DNA from: Phoronis australis
Lineage: Eukaryota > Phoronida > Phoronidae
DNA: 60,000 nucleotides
Direction: 5' to 3'
NCBI GenBank assembly: GCA_002633005.1
Contig: NMRA01000158.1
Span: 186,229-246,228, forward strand
Shown: positions 1 to 12,397 of the stretch, in pieces
How the letters are laid out: the number at the start of each line of letters is the position of its first letter
Position numbering within the stretch: the first letter of the stretch is position 1
Notes under the pieces: model-generated
Seen by the model: the letters and a program-made list of their open reading frames with translations, nothing else
What the model was told of the DNA's origin: nothing
The model's database searches: none
Program-made: the position numbers and the translations under genes

Positions 1-1104
1 TTTTCCCTCTGCGACATTCCGTCTACGACACAAAGAAACATTTTTTACTTGCTAAGAAATCATACAAATTTATTTCTTTGTGGAAAAAGCTGTTCTGTGT
101 TATAAAACAGGCAACTTAAAAGGACGCCAAACCCTGTTCTGGCTTATTAACACATACTAAAACGACTTTTCCATCCAATTCTCCGAAACAACATTATACT
201 CTGTAATACTCTACAATCCTTAAAAGTTTGGAGGGAAATTTGAAAACTTCTTTCAAAAACTGCTCAACAGGCAAGCGTAACCTACACTTTTAGCGAATTA
301 CACGGCAATTGGGGGAAAAGACCTCCCACCAAGCACTATAATGTCCAATGTGTGACTCAGTGATGGTGCATTAGCAACCTGTGACTGAACGAGGATTGGC
401 TGATATCATCAAAACTGGATTTAGTATCCATTTGAATATTGCAAATATTGTTACTTAAAAGACCTGGCACCATAAACAGAGCAAGTCTTCCATCATACTT
501 TGAAATTTAAAAATAAAAAATATATTTTTCCATTCCGTCCGCGAGGTTTTGTTCAAGCAATGATAAAGCCACTGTAGAATATTCAGAAGTTATTTTTACT
601 TGATTATAACCAAGGAGTATTATCTGGATTGGAAACTGTGTTATCAAATCTCGTGATCCGTCAACTAAACTGTCACTGGCCCAATGTTTGTTCGGCCCTC
701 CCATTCGGGACTTCATCCCTATTCGTCGAGGTCGGTATTGTGCATGGGAAGAGGCGCTTCGCAACAGGCATATGCGTGACGCCCCCCTTTGGTAGGAACA
801 CACACGACGTGTGGAATGGTTCACATTTAATATCGAACAGAAAACCACCCCAACAAATGGGACAAAACTGGATCCGTCATTGTGTACGCCAGTTCGATCA
901 ATACGCTTTTCGAGTCGAGGATTCAGGCAAATTCTTGCGCCTGTAAACACTCAGGCAAACACCAGAGCGTCTCAATACTCGATGACATGACGCACGCTCA
1001 GTTTAATCCACCACATCATGAAAACAGTTCGCAAGCCGCAGGTCCTACGACGCCTCCATGTGCCCCCAGCGGGGCCGTAGGAAGCGGGGTACCCCAAGCT
1101 CCCC
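1..1104. other. Unassigned flank
   Basis: I see no recognisable gene, RNA or repeat in this stretch. A 147-codon minus-strand open frame at 507-950 resembles no family I know and has no splice or start context that favours it. Confidence 0.5.
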
Positions 1105-1870
1105 CAAAAAATTGCAGGCGTCAGGGTTAAACCAAGGCAACCGAAATAGGCTTGGGGCCGAGGACAGTCGAGAAAAGAAAGACCACGAATACGGATAAGA
1201 GAGAAAATTCAAGAAAACAGTGCATGGTTTACCCTTTCAGGGCCCTGGCCAGGACATTGTTGTTAGGGTCTTCGTTTTTGCCGCATACATGTTGGTCTTC
1301 TAAACGCATTTGAAAACGTGCACTTTTTCATTCATACATGTATTTCGACAAATCGAGAAAATTCGTAAAGCGAAGCTTTTGCGGAGCATGTCAATTCACT
1401 GAATTTTCAAATTCAGTAAGACAATTTTACAAGTGAAGAAATGCAAAATTATATTTTCCAGAGACTCTTGTTCAGCAAAGGATAACGAAGACAACTGTCG
1501 CTCTATTTTTCGTGCTTTTCTTCCTCTAAATTGTGTATTACATAAGGAAATTGATGCGCATTTCCTAAAACTTTTTAAAATATAGATCTTTCCATATTTA
1601 GGGGCCCAGCTGTGGAAAAGGACCATTGATGACATTCAAGTGGCCACCCTTTTCGTGTTTTGATTGTCAAATTCTTAAGGGGCCGCTCACGAAGAGAGGG
1701 TACAATGTTGGAATCGATTATCTCTATTTCCTGTTTTTTGAGAAATCGTACAACCGGCTTTCATGCTGAGGAAAGTCACATCTTGCAAGATCACCCGACA
1801 ATGGAATGAACTGTCACTCTTTTCCAAGCTCAATGATGTATAGCCTTTCATCTTAGCTGTCCCATTTCAG
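1105..1870. repeat. Dispersed repeat, copy 1
   Basis: This segment aligns by eye, with gaps, to 35345-36060. Shared blocks include GGACATTGTTGTTAGGG against GGACATTTTTGTTAGGG, the block around AAAGGATAACGAAG against AAAGGATAATGGAG, and the run GAAATCGTACAA. The two copies are well diverged, so this is an older interspersed element of unknown class with no visible coding frame. It ends at 1870, where the 3.1-kb direct repeat begins, which suggests the later sequence inserted into it. Confidence 0.6.
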
Positions 1871-1880
1871 ACTAAAATTA

Positions 1881-1894
1881 CCACTAGGGGGCAC
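1881..1894 (+). promoter_or_regulatory. CTCF-like motif
   Basis: CCACTAGGGGGCAC matches all 14 positions of the vertebrate CTCF core consensus CCASYAGRKGGCRS. It is the allelic or duplicate counterpart of the site at 5901. Binding is not shown by sequence alone. Confidence 0.45.
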
Positions 1895-4592
1895 ACCGGT
1901 TGTCGGATCCGTACGAAAGCTCGCTCATGCCGTCCCATCTACGGAAGGAACACATGTGCAAAAGTTCATGAACATACGTCAAGGCGTTTTGAAGATAGAG
2001 CAGCGGACCAGGACGCCGGACGGACGGGCGGACGGACGGAGATGACGGCATAATGCGTCCACATATAAATATGTGGGTGCATAAAAACACAGAACCGTGT
2101 ACAGCACAGCAGTATCAAAACATTCGACCCAAACAACCAAAAATCTGAAAAATACAATAGGATTGACCACCATCAAAATGTTTGAATTTTGAAGAACTTG
2201 TAGATCACTATTTGCGAATTACACAAAAAGACTACTTCTGATGGCTAGTTATAGATAATGTTACATTTTCCCAATAGTATCACAAGAATAGTATTTCTTT
2301 TGAAGGTCGTTCGTAGGAACTGTTTGTAATGAATTCACAAATGTTGAAAAGACTGGGAGCTACGATTTGTAATGACTGTGTACATGTCGAACGGGGGTGC
2401 TAAAAATACTAGCAACAATAAACAAATATTTCAGCGTGTTTTTTTTTTTGGAGTTCACGTTAAACTCGTGAACCGTTATAGGTACCTCGGAAATGAGCAA
2501 AAAACACCTTAATATGAATGTCCCATCTCCCATATTCCCCCGGTTACCCGTCAAAAGTCCGCGATCATGCCTGCGGAAATTACTTATAACATTCCGTTTT
2601 GATAAACAAATTGGTTGGTTTCTGATTTACATGTTTATGTATCTACGAAAACCGATAGGTTATTAATAGATGATTTTTGGCAATTAGAAGCTAATATTTT
2701 GAAAAATGATGATGTTGCACTGAATTCAGTTGAAGCCTGAATATGGAAAAAACTCAGATCCCCAAATAGTAAAGTGCACTTGCACGCTTCTTGCCTCTCT
2801 AAAATAAGTCTCAAAGACATTGATGAAATTCCCAAACATTTACTCACAATTCAAATGACAATAAGTGCATTGCTTTTAGACTTCGTTACAAGATTTGTCG
2901 TTTAAACTCACAAGAGATCAAAAGGGAATTAAGTCGTTAAATCAAGGTAAACTTATTGCTCATGGATTCGATTGTTGGTTTTTTAATTACATGTTTACGT
3001 ATCTACGAAAAGCAGCTGATTGACAGATAATTTTCACAATTAGAAGCAATGCTTCAAGGAACTTAGTTGCAAGCAGACATTGGGAAATTCGATCTATCTC
3101 CGACTATAAAAGTACACTACACGATTTGACTTGTCTATCTGAACGCAGTCTCAAAGATACTGATGAATGTCGAACAGCTTTACAAAGTGTCCTAAAAATT
3201 TATCACAATTCAAATGACAATAAACTGTTTATTGACTTATGAAATAAATTAGTGGGTTTAATTTCACAAACCGTAGATCGAATAAGTTTATTACAAGTAC
3301 TCAAAAAATAAAATTAAATTTATTGCTCATCAACTGGGAGAGGTTCGCTTTGCACTTCCTTGATGTTTTTAGTTTCTAATGGTATTACGCAATGAATTTT
3401 CTTCAAAACTGAATCATTTGCTTTCCATTCATGTGCATACTACACACACGGAGCACGTCATGACTGACGAACCAACGAAAAAAAATAAGGTGCAACTATG
3501 CAGTGAACCTGCACAGAATCTCAGTGATCCACGGGAGCTGAATTTGAACTCCAGGTGTTGAAGTGAGTGCATTTTTGAGACACACTCTGTATCATTTCCC
3601 CCAGCCACAAGAAAGTGGACTACCGGCTGTGTTTCATGAAGGGAATTTGAAACGGCAACAAAGGCACTCATACCAGGGACCTCGGGACCTCACCTTTCCA
3701 AAAAAGTCCTTCAAAGAATGGCCATGATAAAATGAACTTTTCCCGAAACTAGATCATGACAAAACGAATCTTGACCTTAGAACCAGCGCAGATGGATAGG
3801 TACGAGCTAAGCTGCCTGTCTCAAGTGAATCCATAGCTGTGCTGACCAGCGACTAGCTCTAGTTCATCGAATCCACTGTTGGATCCCAGCTACCCGTCAG
3901 TGTGCTGGCCCTAGACCCATTCTTACTCTCTGTGAAACTTTGTTGGTTCACGGTTACTCAAATTCTAATGGCTGCATCTCAGGTATTACCCCCCCCCCCC
4001 CCAACCCACCTATGGCGGACGCGGGGGTCGGTACAAATATGGTGACATCCAGAGAACGGGGGGGGGTGGAGATAGTGGAGATAGGAAGGAGGTGGGTTGA
4101 CGAAGTCGAATTGGTTTGTGTCCCCCCCCCCCTAATATTTACCTTCTTACGGGCCTGACCCCCAGCATCATCAGGTTGGTATGCCTTGACCCATTTGAAC
4201 CGCCATCAACGCCTCCGCCAGTGGTCTTGTCTCTCAGTCGACTGATTCACCAGCCGAACCACCGCCGCCATCTACGCCAGGACACAGCGGACTGCTTCCA
4301 CGTTCTCAGCGTGAGAGGAAGCGCCCTGCATGGCTCAAAGATTATGAAAGATAAGAGAATACGAACCCAAACGGCTGTCTAGTCGAGCAAGCTGGGCATT
4401 TCTGGAAATGTTCAACTTAACTCGGACGGCAGTGTAGCGCTCGATTGATTTCGTTCCCAAATGTTATTCTAAAGGCGTTACTCCCCCAATGTGCTTCGGC
4501 TCTGCACCTGCGCACTCACATGGCTTAGATCAAGGAACAGCTGGTGAGCTTGTCGCCTCGATTTCAGTTTAATTTTCATTTGAATCCTTTAG

Positions 4593-4662
4593 CATGGGCG
4601 GCGCAGCACTGAAAAAGTAGGGGGCTATACCCCCCCCAAACCCCTATGGTGCGCCGCCCATG
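4593..4662. mobile_element. 70-bp foldback MITE, copy 1
   Basis: The ends are perfect 13-bp inverted repeats, CATGGGCGGCGCA and TGCGCCGCCCATG. They are flanked on both sides by TTTAG, which fits a 5-bp target-site duplication. The interior is GCACTGAAAAA followed by a G run, TATA and a C run. Related copies lie at 8555-8629 and 25743-25811, and a rearranged relative at 39255-39390. There is no coding capacity, so it would be moved in trans by an unidentified transposase. Confidence 0.75.
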
Positions 4663-5003
4663 TTTAGTAGGAGTCAACAAATTAAAATAAAACCACAAAA
4701 GATGTTGTTTTATATCTCTGGTCAAAAATAGAGCATCAAAAAGTCAACCCTAACCAAAAATGAACTTCAAAATACTTTTTTCAGTAAATTATTTTGTCCC
4801 TTTAGGATATACAAAAAGCCTTTACTGTTTATTGTCGTTTCTTTGCTGTATCTGTAAGAAAGAACAAATGGATCTATAAAACATTTATTTGCTTGCTCCA
4901 CTAATAATGAGGCAATACCTCAAAATAACAGAAGTAAGGTGTGTTGATGAGGACTAAACTTCAGTAATGATTGAGCAACTAAGAGAACTTAATCGTGAAA
5001 GAC

Positions 5004-5004
5004 N
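5004..5004. other. Single-N assembly join
   Basis: One ambiguous base sits exactly at the right edge of direct-repeat copy 1. Sequence on its right is unrelated to what follows copy 2, so the N probably marks a contig join, not an uncertain base call. Confidence 0.75.
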
Positions 5005-5076
5005 GCGTTGAATTGCGCCCACGAATGCATCGCAAATGGTGTGCTTTAGGGTTATTTATTTGTATCATAAAAATGG

Positions 5077-5090
5077 CCACTAGATGGCGC
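5077..5090 (+). promoter_or_regulatory. CTCF-like motif
   Basis: CCACTAGATGGCGC matches CCASYAGRKGGCRS at all 14 positions. It is the core of the first array unit. Confidence 0.45.
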
Positions 5091-5450
5091 AAAAACGTAC
5101 CATCCATTAAAAAACTGGAACGTGCCATATTTCATAAAAACGTGTCAATAAACTTCAGAAAAACAAAGGAAAACAGAATAAAATGAAATTGCCACTTACG
5201 TGGGGCACAATATGAACGTACATGCCAATTTTCATAACCATTCTTCGAGCGGTTTGGTTGATAGAGGGGTGGACGCAAAAAACAGACTCGAAAACAGTAA
5301 AAATGGCAATTGGAGGCGCACACTACGTCGCATCCATCCGAAAACGGGAGAACAACGTCATCTCACTAATACATGCCTACATATCAAATTTTAGGAAAAT
5401 CTGTTTAAGACTTCTGAAGATACAGAGATAAACGTAAAAAACTAAAATTG

Positions 5451-5464
5451 TCAGTAGGGGGCAC
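5451..5464 (+). promoter_or_regulatory. CTCF-like motif, 13 of 14
   Basis: TCAGTAGGGGGCAC differs from the CTCF core consensus only at the first position. It is the core of the fourth array unit. Confidence 0.35.
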
Positions 5465-5755
5465 ACCGGTAGGCGGATCTGTCCGAAAGTCGTCGTCACC
5501 TGTTGTCAACGTCATACAAATACACTTCCTAAATTTAGTAATGATCCCTCAAACGCTTTAGGAGATACAGCCATAAGCGCAAAAAAACAAAACTGCCACT
5601 AAGAGGCGCCACAATAGTGCAAATCGTCGGAAAATCACCGTCAGCCGTCCACTTCATAGTAAAAACATACATGTCAATTTTCACAATCATCCTTTAAGCG
5701 GTTAGGTTGATAGAGGGGTGGACGCAAAAAACAAACTCGAAAACAGTCAAAATGG

Positions 5756-5769
5756 CCACTAGGTGGCGC
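5756..5769 (+). promoter_or_regulatory. CTCF-like motif
   Basis: CCACTAGGTGGCGC matches the CTCF core consensus at all 14 positions. It is the core of the sixth array unit. Confidence 0.45.
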
Positions 5770-5900
5770 AAACTACGTTGAACCCATCCGAAAACGGCAG
5801 GACAGCGTCATCTCACTAATGGGTGCCTATATACCAAATTTTATGAAAATCCGTTCAGGACTTTTGAAGATACAGAGATAAACGTAAACAACTAAAATTG

Positions 5901-5914
5901 CCACTAGGGGGCAC
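5901..5914 (+). promoter_or_regulatory. CTCF-like motif
   Basis: CCACTAGGGGGCAC matches the CTCF core consensus at all 14 positions. It is the last unit of the array and the start of direct-repeat copy 2. Confidence 0.45.
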
Positions 5915-8554
5915 ACCGGTTGTCGGATCCGTTCAAAAGCTCGCTCATGTCGTTCCATCTATGGAAGGAACACATGTGCAAAAGTTCATGAACATACGTC
6001 AAGGCGTTTTGAAGATAGAGCAGCGGACGCAGGACGGACGGGCGGACGGACGGAGATGACGGCATAATGCGTCCGCATATAAATGTGTGGGAGCATAAAA
6101 ACACAGAACCGTGCACAGCACAGCAGTATCAAAACATTCGACCCAAACAACCAAAAATCTGAAAAATACAATAGGATTGACCACCATCAAAAAGTTTGAA
6201 TTTTGAAGAACGTGAAGATCACTATTTGTGAATTACACAAAAAAACTACTTCTGATGGCTAGTTATAGGTAATGTTATATTTTCCCAATAGTATCACAAG
6301 AATAGCATTTCTTTTGAAGGTCTTTCGTAGGAACTGTTTGTAATGAATTCACAAATGTCGAAAAGACTGGGCGCTACCATTTATAATGACTGTGCACATG
6401 TCGAACGGGGGTGCTCAAAATACTGCAACAATAAACAAATATTTCAGCGTGTTTCTTTTCGAGTTCACGTTAAACTCGTGCACCGTTATAGGTACCTCGG
6501 AAATGAGCAAAAAAACCTCTTAATATGAATGTCCCATCTCCCATATTCCCCGGGTTACCCGTCAAAAGTCCGCGATCATGCCTGCGGAAATTGCTTATAA
6601 CATTCCGTTTTGATAAACAAATTGGTTGGTTTCTGATTTACATGTTTATGTATCTACGAAAAGCTAATATTTTGAAAAATGATGATGTTGCAGTGAATTC
6701 AGTTGAAGCCTGAATATGGGAAAAAACTCAGATCCCCAAATAGTAAAGTGCACTTGCACGCTTCTTGCCTCTCTAAAATAACTCTCAAAGACATTGATGA
6801 AATTCCCAAACATTTACTCACAATTCAAATGACAATAAGTGCATTGCTTTTAGACTTCGGTACAAGATTTGTCGTTTAAACTCACAGGAGATCAAAAAGG
6901 AATTAAGTCGTTAAATCAAGGTAAACGTATTGCTCATGGATTCGATTGTTGGTTTTTGAATTACGTGTTTACGTATCTACGAAAAGGAGCTGATTGACAG
7001 ATAATTTTCACAATTAGAAGCAATGCTTCAAGGAACTTAGTTGCAACCAGAAATTGGGAAATTCGATCTATCGTCAGATCTCCAACTATAAAAGTACACT
7101 ACACGATTTGACTTGTCTATCTGAACGAAGTCTCAAAGATATTGATGAATGTCGGACAGCTCTACAAAGTGTCCTAAAAATTTATCACAATTCAAATGAC
7201 AATAAACTATTTATTGACTTATGAAATAGATTAGTGGGTTTAATTTCACAAACCGTAGATCGAATAAGTTTAAGTACTCAAAAAATAAAATTAAATTTAT
7301 TGCTCATCAACTGGGACAGGTTCGCTTTGCTCTTCCTTGATGTTTTTAGTTTCTAATGGTATTACGCAATGAATTTTCTTCAAAACTGAATCATTTGCTT
7401 TCCATTTCTGTGCATACTACACTCACGGAGCACGTCATGACTGACGAACCAACGATAAAAATAAGGTGCAACTATGCAGTGAACCTGCACAGAATCTCAG
7501 TGATCCACGGGAGCTGAATTTGAACTCCAGGTGTTGAAGTGAGTGCATTTTTGAGACACACTCTGTATCATTTCCCCCAGCCACAAAAAGTGGACTACCT
7601 GTTGTGTTTTATGAAAGGAATTTGAAACGGCAACAAAGGCACTCATACCAGGGACCTCGGGACCTCACCTTTCCAAAAAAATTCCTTCAAAGAATGGCCA
7701 TGATAAAATGAACTTTTCCCGACACTTGATCATGACAAAACGAACCTTGACCTTAGAACCAGCGCAGATGGATAGGTACGAGCTAAGCTGCTTGTCTCAA
7801 GTGAATCATGGCTGAGCTGATCAGCGACTAGCTCTAGTTCATCGAATCCACTGTTGGATCCCAGCTACCCGTCAGTGCGCTGGCCTTAGACCATTCTTAC
7901 TCTCCGAGAAACTTTATTGTTGGTTCACGGTTACCCAAATTCTAATGGCTGCATCTCAGGTATTACCCCCAACCCACCTATGGCGAACGCGGGGGTCGGT
8001 ACAAATATTGTGACATCCAGAGAAAGGGGGTGATGGAGATAGGAAGGAGGTGGGTTGGCGAAGTCGAATTGGTTTGTGTCCTCCCCCCCCCCCCTAATTT
8101 TTACCTTCCTACGGGCCTGGCCCCGAGCATCATCAGGTCAGTATGCCTTGACCCATATGAACCGCCATCAACGCCTCCGCCAGTGGTCTTGTCTCTCAGT
8201 CGACTGATTCACCAGCCGAACCACCGCCGCCGCCATCTACGCCAGGACACAGCGTACTGCTTCCACGTTCCCACCATGAGAGGAAGCGCCCTGCATGGCT
8301 CAAAGATTATGAAAGATAAGAGAATACAAACCCAAACGGCTGTCTAGTCGAGCAAGCTAGGCATTTCTGGAAATGTTCAACTTAACTCGCACGGCAGTGT
8401 AGCGCTCGATTTCGTTCCCAAATGTTTATTCTAAAGGTGTTACTCCTCCAATGTGCTTCGGCTCTGCACCTGCGCACTCACACGGCTTAGATCAAGGAAC
8501 AGCTGGTGAGCTTGTCGCCTCTATTTCAGTTTAATTTTTATTCGAATCCTTTAG

Positions 8555-8629
8555 CATGAGCGGCGCAGCACTGAAAAAGTAGGGGGCTATAACCCCCCCC
8601 CCCCAAACCCCTATGGTGCGCCGCCCATG
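8555..8629. mobile_element. 75-bp foldback MITE, copy 2
   Basis: Same element as 4593-4662, at the equivalent place in the second direct repeat. The left end is CATGAGCGGCGCA, one change from its partner. The C run is longer. TTTAG again flanks both sides. Confidence 0.7.
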
Positions 8630-9058
8630 TTTAGCAGGAGTCAACAAATTCAAATAAAACCACAAAAGATGTTGTATTATTTATATCTCTGGTCAAAAAT
8701 AAAGCATCAAAAAGTCAACCCTAACCAAAAATGAACCTCAAAATACTTTTTTCAGTAAATTATTTTGTCCTTTTAGGATGTACAAAAAGGCTTTACTGTT
8801 TATTGTCGTTTCTTTGCTGTATCTGTAAGAAAGAACAAATGGATCTATAAAACGTTTATTTGCTTGCTGCACTAATAATGAGGCAATACCTCAAAATAAC
8901 AGAAGTAAGGTGTGTTGATGAGGACTAAACTTCAGTAATGATTGAGCAACTAAGAGAACTTAATCGTGAAAGACAGAAAGGCAGACCCACTACACGTTTG
9001 TTACGTTGCAAACGATAAAGATTTTCAGTGCAAACGCTGTTGGCGATTTCACATCGCA

Positions 9059-12000
9059 CTATTTTGCTTTACTTTCTTCGCCCCAGGATTTAGCACCGGC
9101 TTTTTTTAACACTTTAACAATATCACTTTCCTCGCTGTTAACAGCGTGCCACAGCGCGGTGTGTTTATTTTTGTCCGTTATGTCAACGTTACTTCCCGCC
9201 TTTAACAGTGCTTTAACAATGTCCTCATAACCTTCCTTGGCTGCCGTTATGAGCGCCGTGCATCCTTGGTCGTCCTGGATGTTGACGTCACACCCGGCGG
9301 ATATGAGCACCTCAACAACCTCGAGACTTTCGTTGTTCGTTGCAACGTGCAACGCGTTTTCGCCGTCGTTTTGCTTCACGTCCAAGTTGGCGCCATTTTT
9401 CACGAGGATCTCAACTGCTTCTAACACATCGTTATTGGCCGCTCGCATCAAAGCAGTCTCCCCTGAAGAAGAAAAAGCAGTGTTGTTCGAAAGTTTCTGA
9501 TTTCATAGCGTTAGAGGCCTATACCAAAAGTTAGTTTGTGTATACAAGAGAACATGATAGCTATCCATAGAAAATGACATTTTGCTCACTGTACCCTCAG
9601 CGTTCTTCAAGTTAACGTCACATCCGCTCTTGATGAGCCTCTCGAACAGCGTCGGGTAGTCGTCTGCGTCCTCCGCTGCCAACATCAGCGCCGTGTTGCC
9701 GTCCTCATCCGTTAAATCAAGATTACACTTTCGACTAAGCAACAGCTCAATCTGAAATCAATCGGTGAAAAAGCCCAGTAGTCGTTTATTTAGACAACTA
9801 AGGCCTCTGACCAAAGCTCACCTTTCTTCAAACTGGCCCCACTAGAACTTAAACGTGTTAACCCCAAGTAAAACAAAACCTGTTTATCGCTAGGCCAATA
9901 CCCACAAGGGAACTTCGCAGCAAATGCGGATGGTGATTAGCAGTTGCAAACGCTTTCGTCTCCTTAGCAACGCATTACTTAGGAGCTCGTTAGCAAGACA
10001 TTTGTTACAGTTCCCAAACTCATTACCTGAAGGGGCAATACATTGGAAAGGGTGCTCTGGTTCTATGTCGATAACAGAATAACAAAGACAATGTCACGCA
10101 ACTGCATTGAAACCCATCGACCTAATTTATCTTTTTTACCACAGGAGGATGTCAACCACGCCATGTAAGACGTTTAATCAACATCAGTCGAATACTTACG
10201 AGTTCTTGCCTTTGGTCAACAAACGCCCTCATCAGCAGCGTCCTCTGTGAATTGTTCTGCATATCCGGGTCACAGCCTGCATTCAACATGAAGCGCGCCA
10301 TTTCCACGTGATCCGCAGTCCACGCGTCCTTCTCGGGGAGAGCAGAGCACGCCTGAAAGCACGGTGCATAATAGTTTTCCATGAATAATTCACTATGTGT
10401 ATAAGAACTGTCTTCATTTTTAAAAATAAAAGACTATTCTGAAATTCATTTCCTACGCTGTATCTGTAACAAAATTACTGAATGTTCACGTACTGAACGC
10501 CTCAGTTTGAAAGCAACAATAGTCTTCAAAGTCATTTTTCTTCAAAGTTGAACAGTCTAGTGATAAAGCATTGCCTTGTCTAATTAATAACACTGTTACT
10601 GGTCACATGGTCACTTGCCTGATACAAAGCGGTATTTCCTTCCGAGTCCTGCGAGTTAAGATCACAGCCACTGTTGATGAGAGCCAGCACAATGGTTTTC
10701 CTCCCCCATCGACTCGCCTCCATCAGCGCTGTCCGGCCCTGGTCATCACGAATCTCTTTGTCACAGCCCCGAGCGATCAACTTAGACGCGATGTCATCGT
10801 GACCATATTGTATTGCCAGAGAGAGGGCAGTCTTCCCTGTACCCGTGGCTTGAACATCGACGTCACATCCGGTGTTTAGGAAATGTTCGACTCCTTCAAT
10901 GTTTCCTGTTACCGCGGCAAGAACCAGCGCCATATTGTCTCCTGGAGGACAACCGAGTGTTATTGAAACATGATTTTTAATTGCGCTGTAGGTTTATCTT
11001 GGGAGTTTGTATAGTTCAATGTTGTGTTATTTTAAACTTTGTTTACAATCAGGATTGGTGAAAAGATGAGTAACCTACAGGACGTCTTTATTTAGACAGT
11101 TGACTGGCTAATCTTTACCACAAGCACTTGAGTTTATCTGTTCCTCGATCACCACTGGCGTCACTCAATAGTAATAATGCATAAAGGTTAGACACTAAAA
11201 AATCAAATCAGTTTGCTCAGAATTCTCTACTCAAATGTGCATGGAACTGTACGAAATAAGAATCGAACAAATCTTTGAATACCTTCTTTCACTTCATCAC
11301 ATCAAATTGCCTTCGAGTGGTGTTTTGATGACAAAAATGTCAAAAACATCAAAATCACAAATTCAAGAATGGGAATATTTTGTGAAGTTCACAGCTAGAC
11401 GACCTTAGTACACATCCGGATTTTTCACGGACGCTCCCTAAGCAATTACGAAGCTCTGTTTTCACGCGCCCACGAATATTTTTTGAGTGCCCTCCACATA
11501 ATTTAGTGTCAATTTGAATGCATTTAAACTTTGGTTTTGTAAGATAACGTTGCTTATAACCGAAGAACCACTGGTTGCTGGCTATTAAGGGTCAGCAGTT
11601 GCCGACAGGTGATTTCCCGCGACTAAACGTGCGATCAGACTTCGGAAATGTCCGCCAAAAGCCGTGTGTTCGTTGTGCTTCAACCAAGAGTGGCGCATGT
11701 GATGATCAAACACAAGACATGCCAGTAGTTGCAATTAAATTCTAGGTTAAGTGATAAAGTAAGGTATATACGAGGAAGCAAATTAAACATAAGTTGAAAT
11801 GAATTTAAATTGGGGACAAATTTCTTTACTTTGACACAGGGGTTGCTTGCTCAAACTCGAAATTTTTATCTTCGACTGACGCACAAGTTAAAAAACAACT
11901 GAAATCCGCCATGTTAACTATGTAGCCTCCTTGAATTCAGAGTTTTCTGATTTTTTTTTGGAAATTCCGTTGCCAGTTTATCACTCACTAAGACAATTTA

Positions 12001-12397
12001 ATGGGATCAGTGGAAGATAAGGCTTCAAAGGTTTATGCAATACCGGTCTGAGGGAGGTGCACGTAAATTTTACTTGTATTTGGGATAGTTGAAGCCGGGA
12101 GCCTATGCTTGGCAAACTTTTAGTGTCCAACCTTTATGTTTCTCATATGGTTATGAGTCATCGGAAAATTCGTCCGCTTGTTACCTTTACAAAGATTTTA
12201 CTTGCACTGTGGTACTCTTAATTCTAATAGAGTTAAAAGGAATTGAATCTTGTTAGAATTAAATTACATGACGCAAGATAGGCCTACGTATAGACCTGAC
12301 ACAAGACAGTCCTACGTATAGACCTATGCGTTATTGCTTTATATTTTTTCTGTAAAAGTAATATCATATTCATACCTTGAGAAGAGGCGTTATCCAT
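9059..12397 (-). CDS. Ankyrin-repeat protein, 352 residues, five exons
   Basis: The exons on the minus strand are 12397-12376, 10941-10619, 10352-10200, 9751-9595 and 9462-9059; together they give 353 codons including the TAG stop. Exon 1 encodes only MDNASSQ plus one base, from an ATG with A at -3 and G at +4. The product is ten consecutive ankyrin repeats with little else. Examples are GNTALMLAAEDADDYPTLFE, a GCDVNIQDDQ turn, and a final KHTALWHAV repeat. Many turns read GCD. No signal peptide, membrane segment or catalytic domain is visible. Ankyrin repeats are protein-binding scaffolds, so the likely role is intracellular binding; partner and pathway cannot be inferred. Upstream untranslated exons are possible. 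The first exon also occurs at 14360-14381 in a duplicated segment. The NWD1-like gene lies head to head with it. Confidence 0.85.
10353..10618 (-). other. GC-AG intron of the ankyrin gene
   Basis: The donor side reads CAG|GCAAGT and the acceptor side CTTTCAG|GCGTGC. Splicing there joins ...NTALYQ to ACSALPEK in phase 0 and restores an ankyrin repeat. No GT donor nearby keeps both the frame and the repeat. Strong flanking match is typical of the minor GC-AG class, which makes up about 1% of introns in well-studied animals. Confidence 0.75.

Larger units (their letters stand above)
1871..5003. repeat. 3.1-kb direct repeat, copy 1
   Basis: The sequence is near-identical to 5891-8974, with scattered substitutions and small indels; for example an extra block near 2648-2690 is absent from the other copy. 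Its left edge falls inside a unit of the CTCF-like array. Its right edge coincides exactly with the single N at 5004. It holds a 70-bp foldback element at 4593-4662 and several poly-C runs, but no convincing coding frame. I read it as an allelic copy left unmerged in assembly; a true tandem duplication is the alternative. Confidence 0.85.
5005..5920 (+). repeat. Tandem array, about 145-bp units with CTCF-like cores
   Basis: Seven diverged units follow each other. Their cores start near 5077, 5192, 5307, 5451, 5596, 5756 and 5901, giving spacings of 115, 115, 144, 145, 160 and 145 bp. A typical unit carries text like GAAGATACAGAGATAAACG, then an A-rich stretch, then a core such as CCACTAGGTGGCGC, then CATCCGAAAACGG-like sequence. 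The best-preserved pair is 5230-5370 against 5678-5826. No open frame runs through the array. Similar decayed units in reverse orientation occur at 53591-54091. Confidence 0.75.
5891..8974. repeat. 3.1-kb direct repeat, copy 2
   Basis: Counterpart of 1871-5003. Its right edge runs without a break into the 3' end of the ankyrin-repeat gene, so this copy is in the native context. TTTATT at 8799-8804 and 8855-8860 reads as AATAAA on the minus strand. Those are possible polyadenylation signals for the ankyrin gene, 200-260 bp beyond its stop codon. Confidence 0.85.

Noticed and set aside
507-950. A 147-codon minus-strand open frame
   Set aside because: No recognisable domain, no start or splice support, and an overlapping plus-strand frame of similar quality.
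3940-4382. Proline-rich frames in the 3.1-kb repeats (also 8030-8347)
   Set aside because: The prolines come from poly-C runs whose lengths differ between copies and break the frame.
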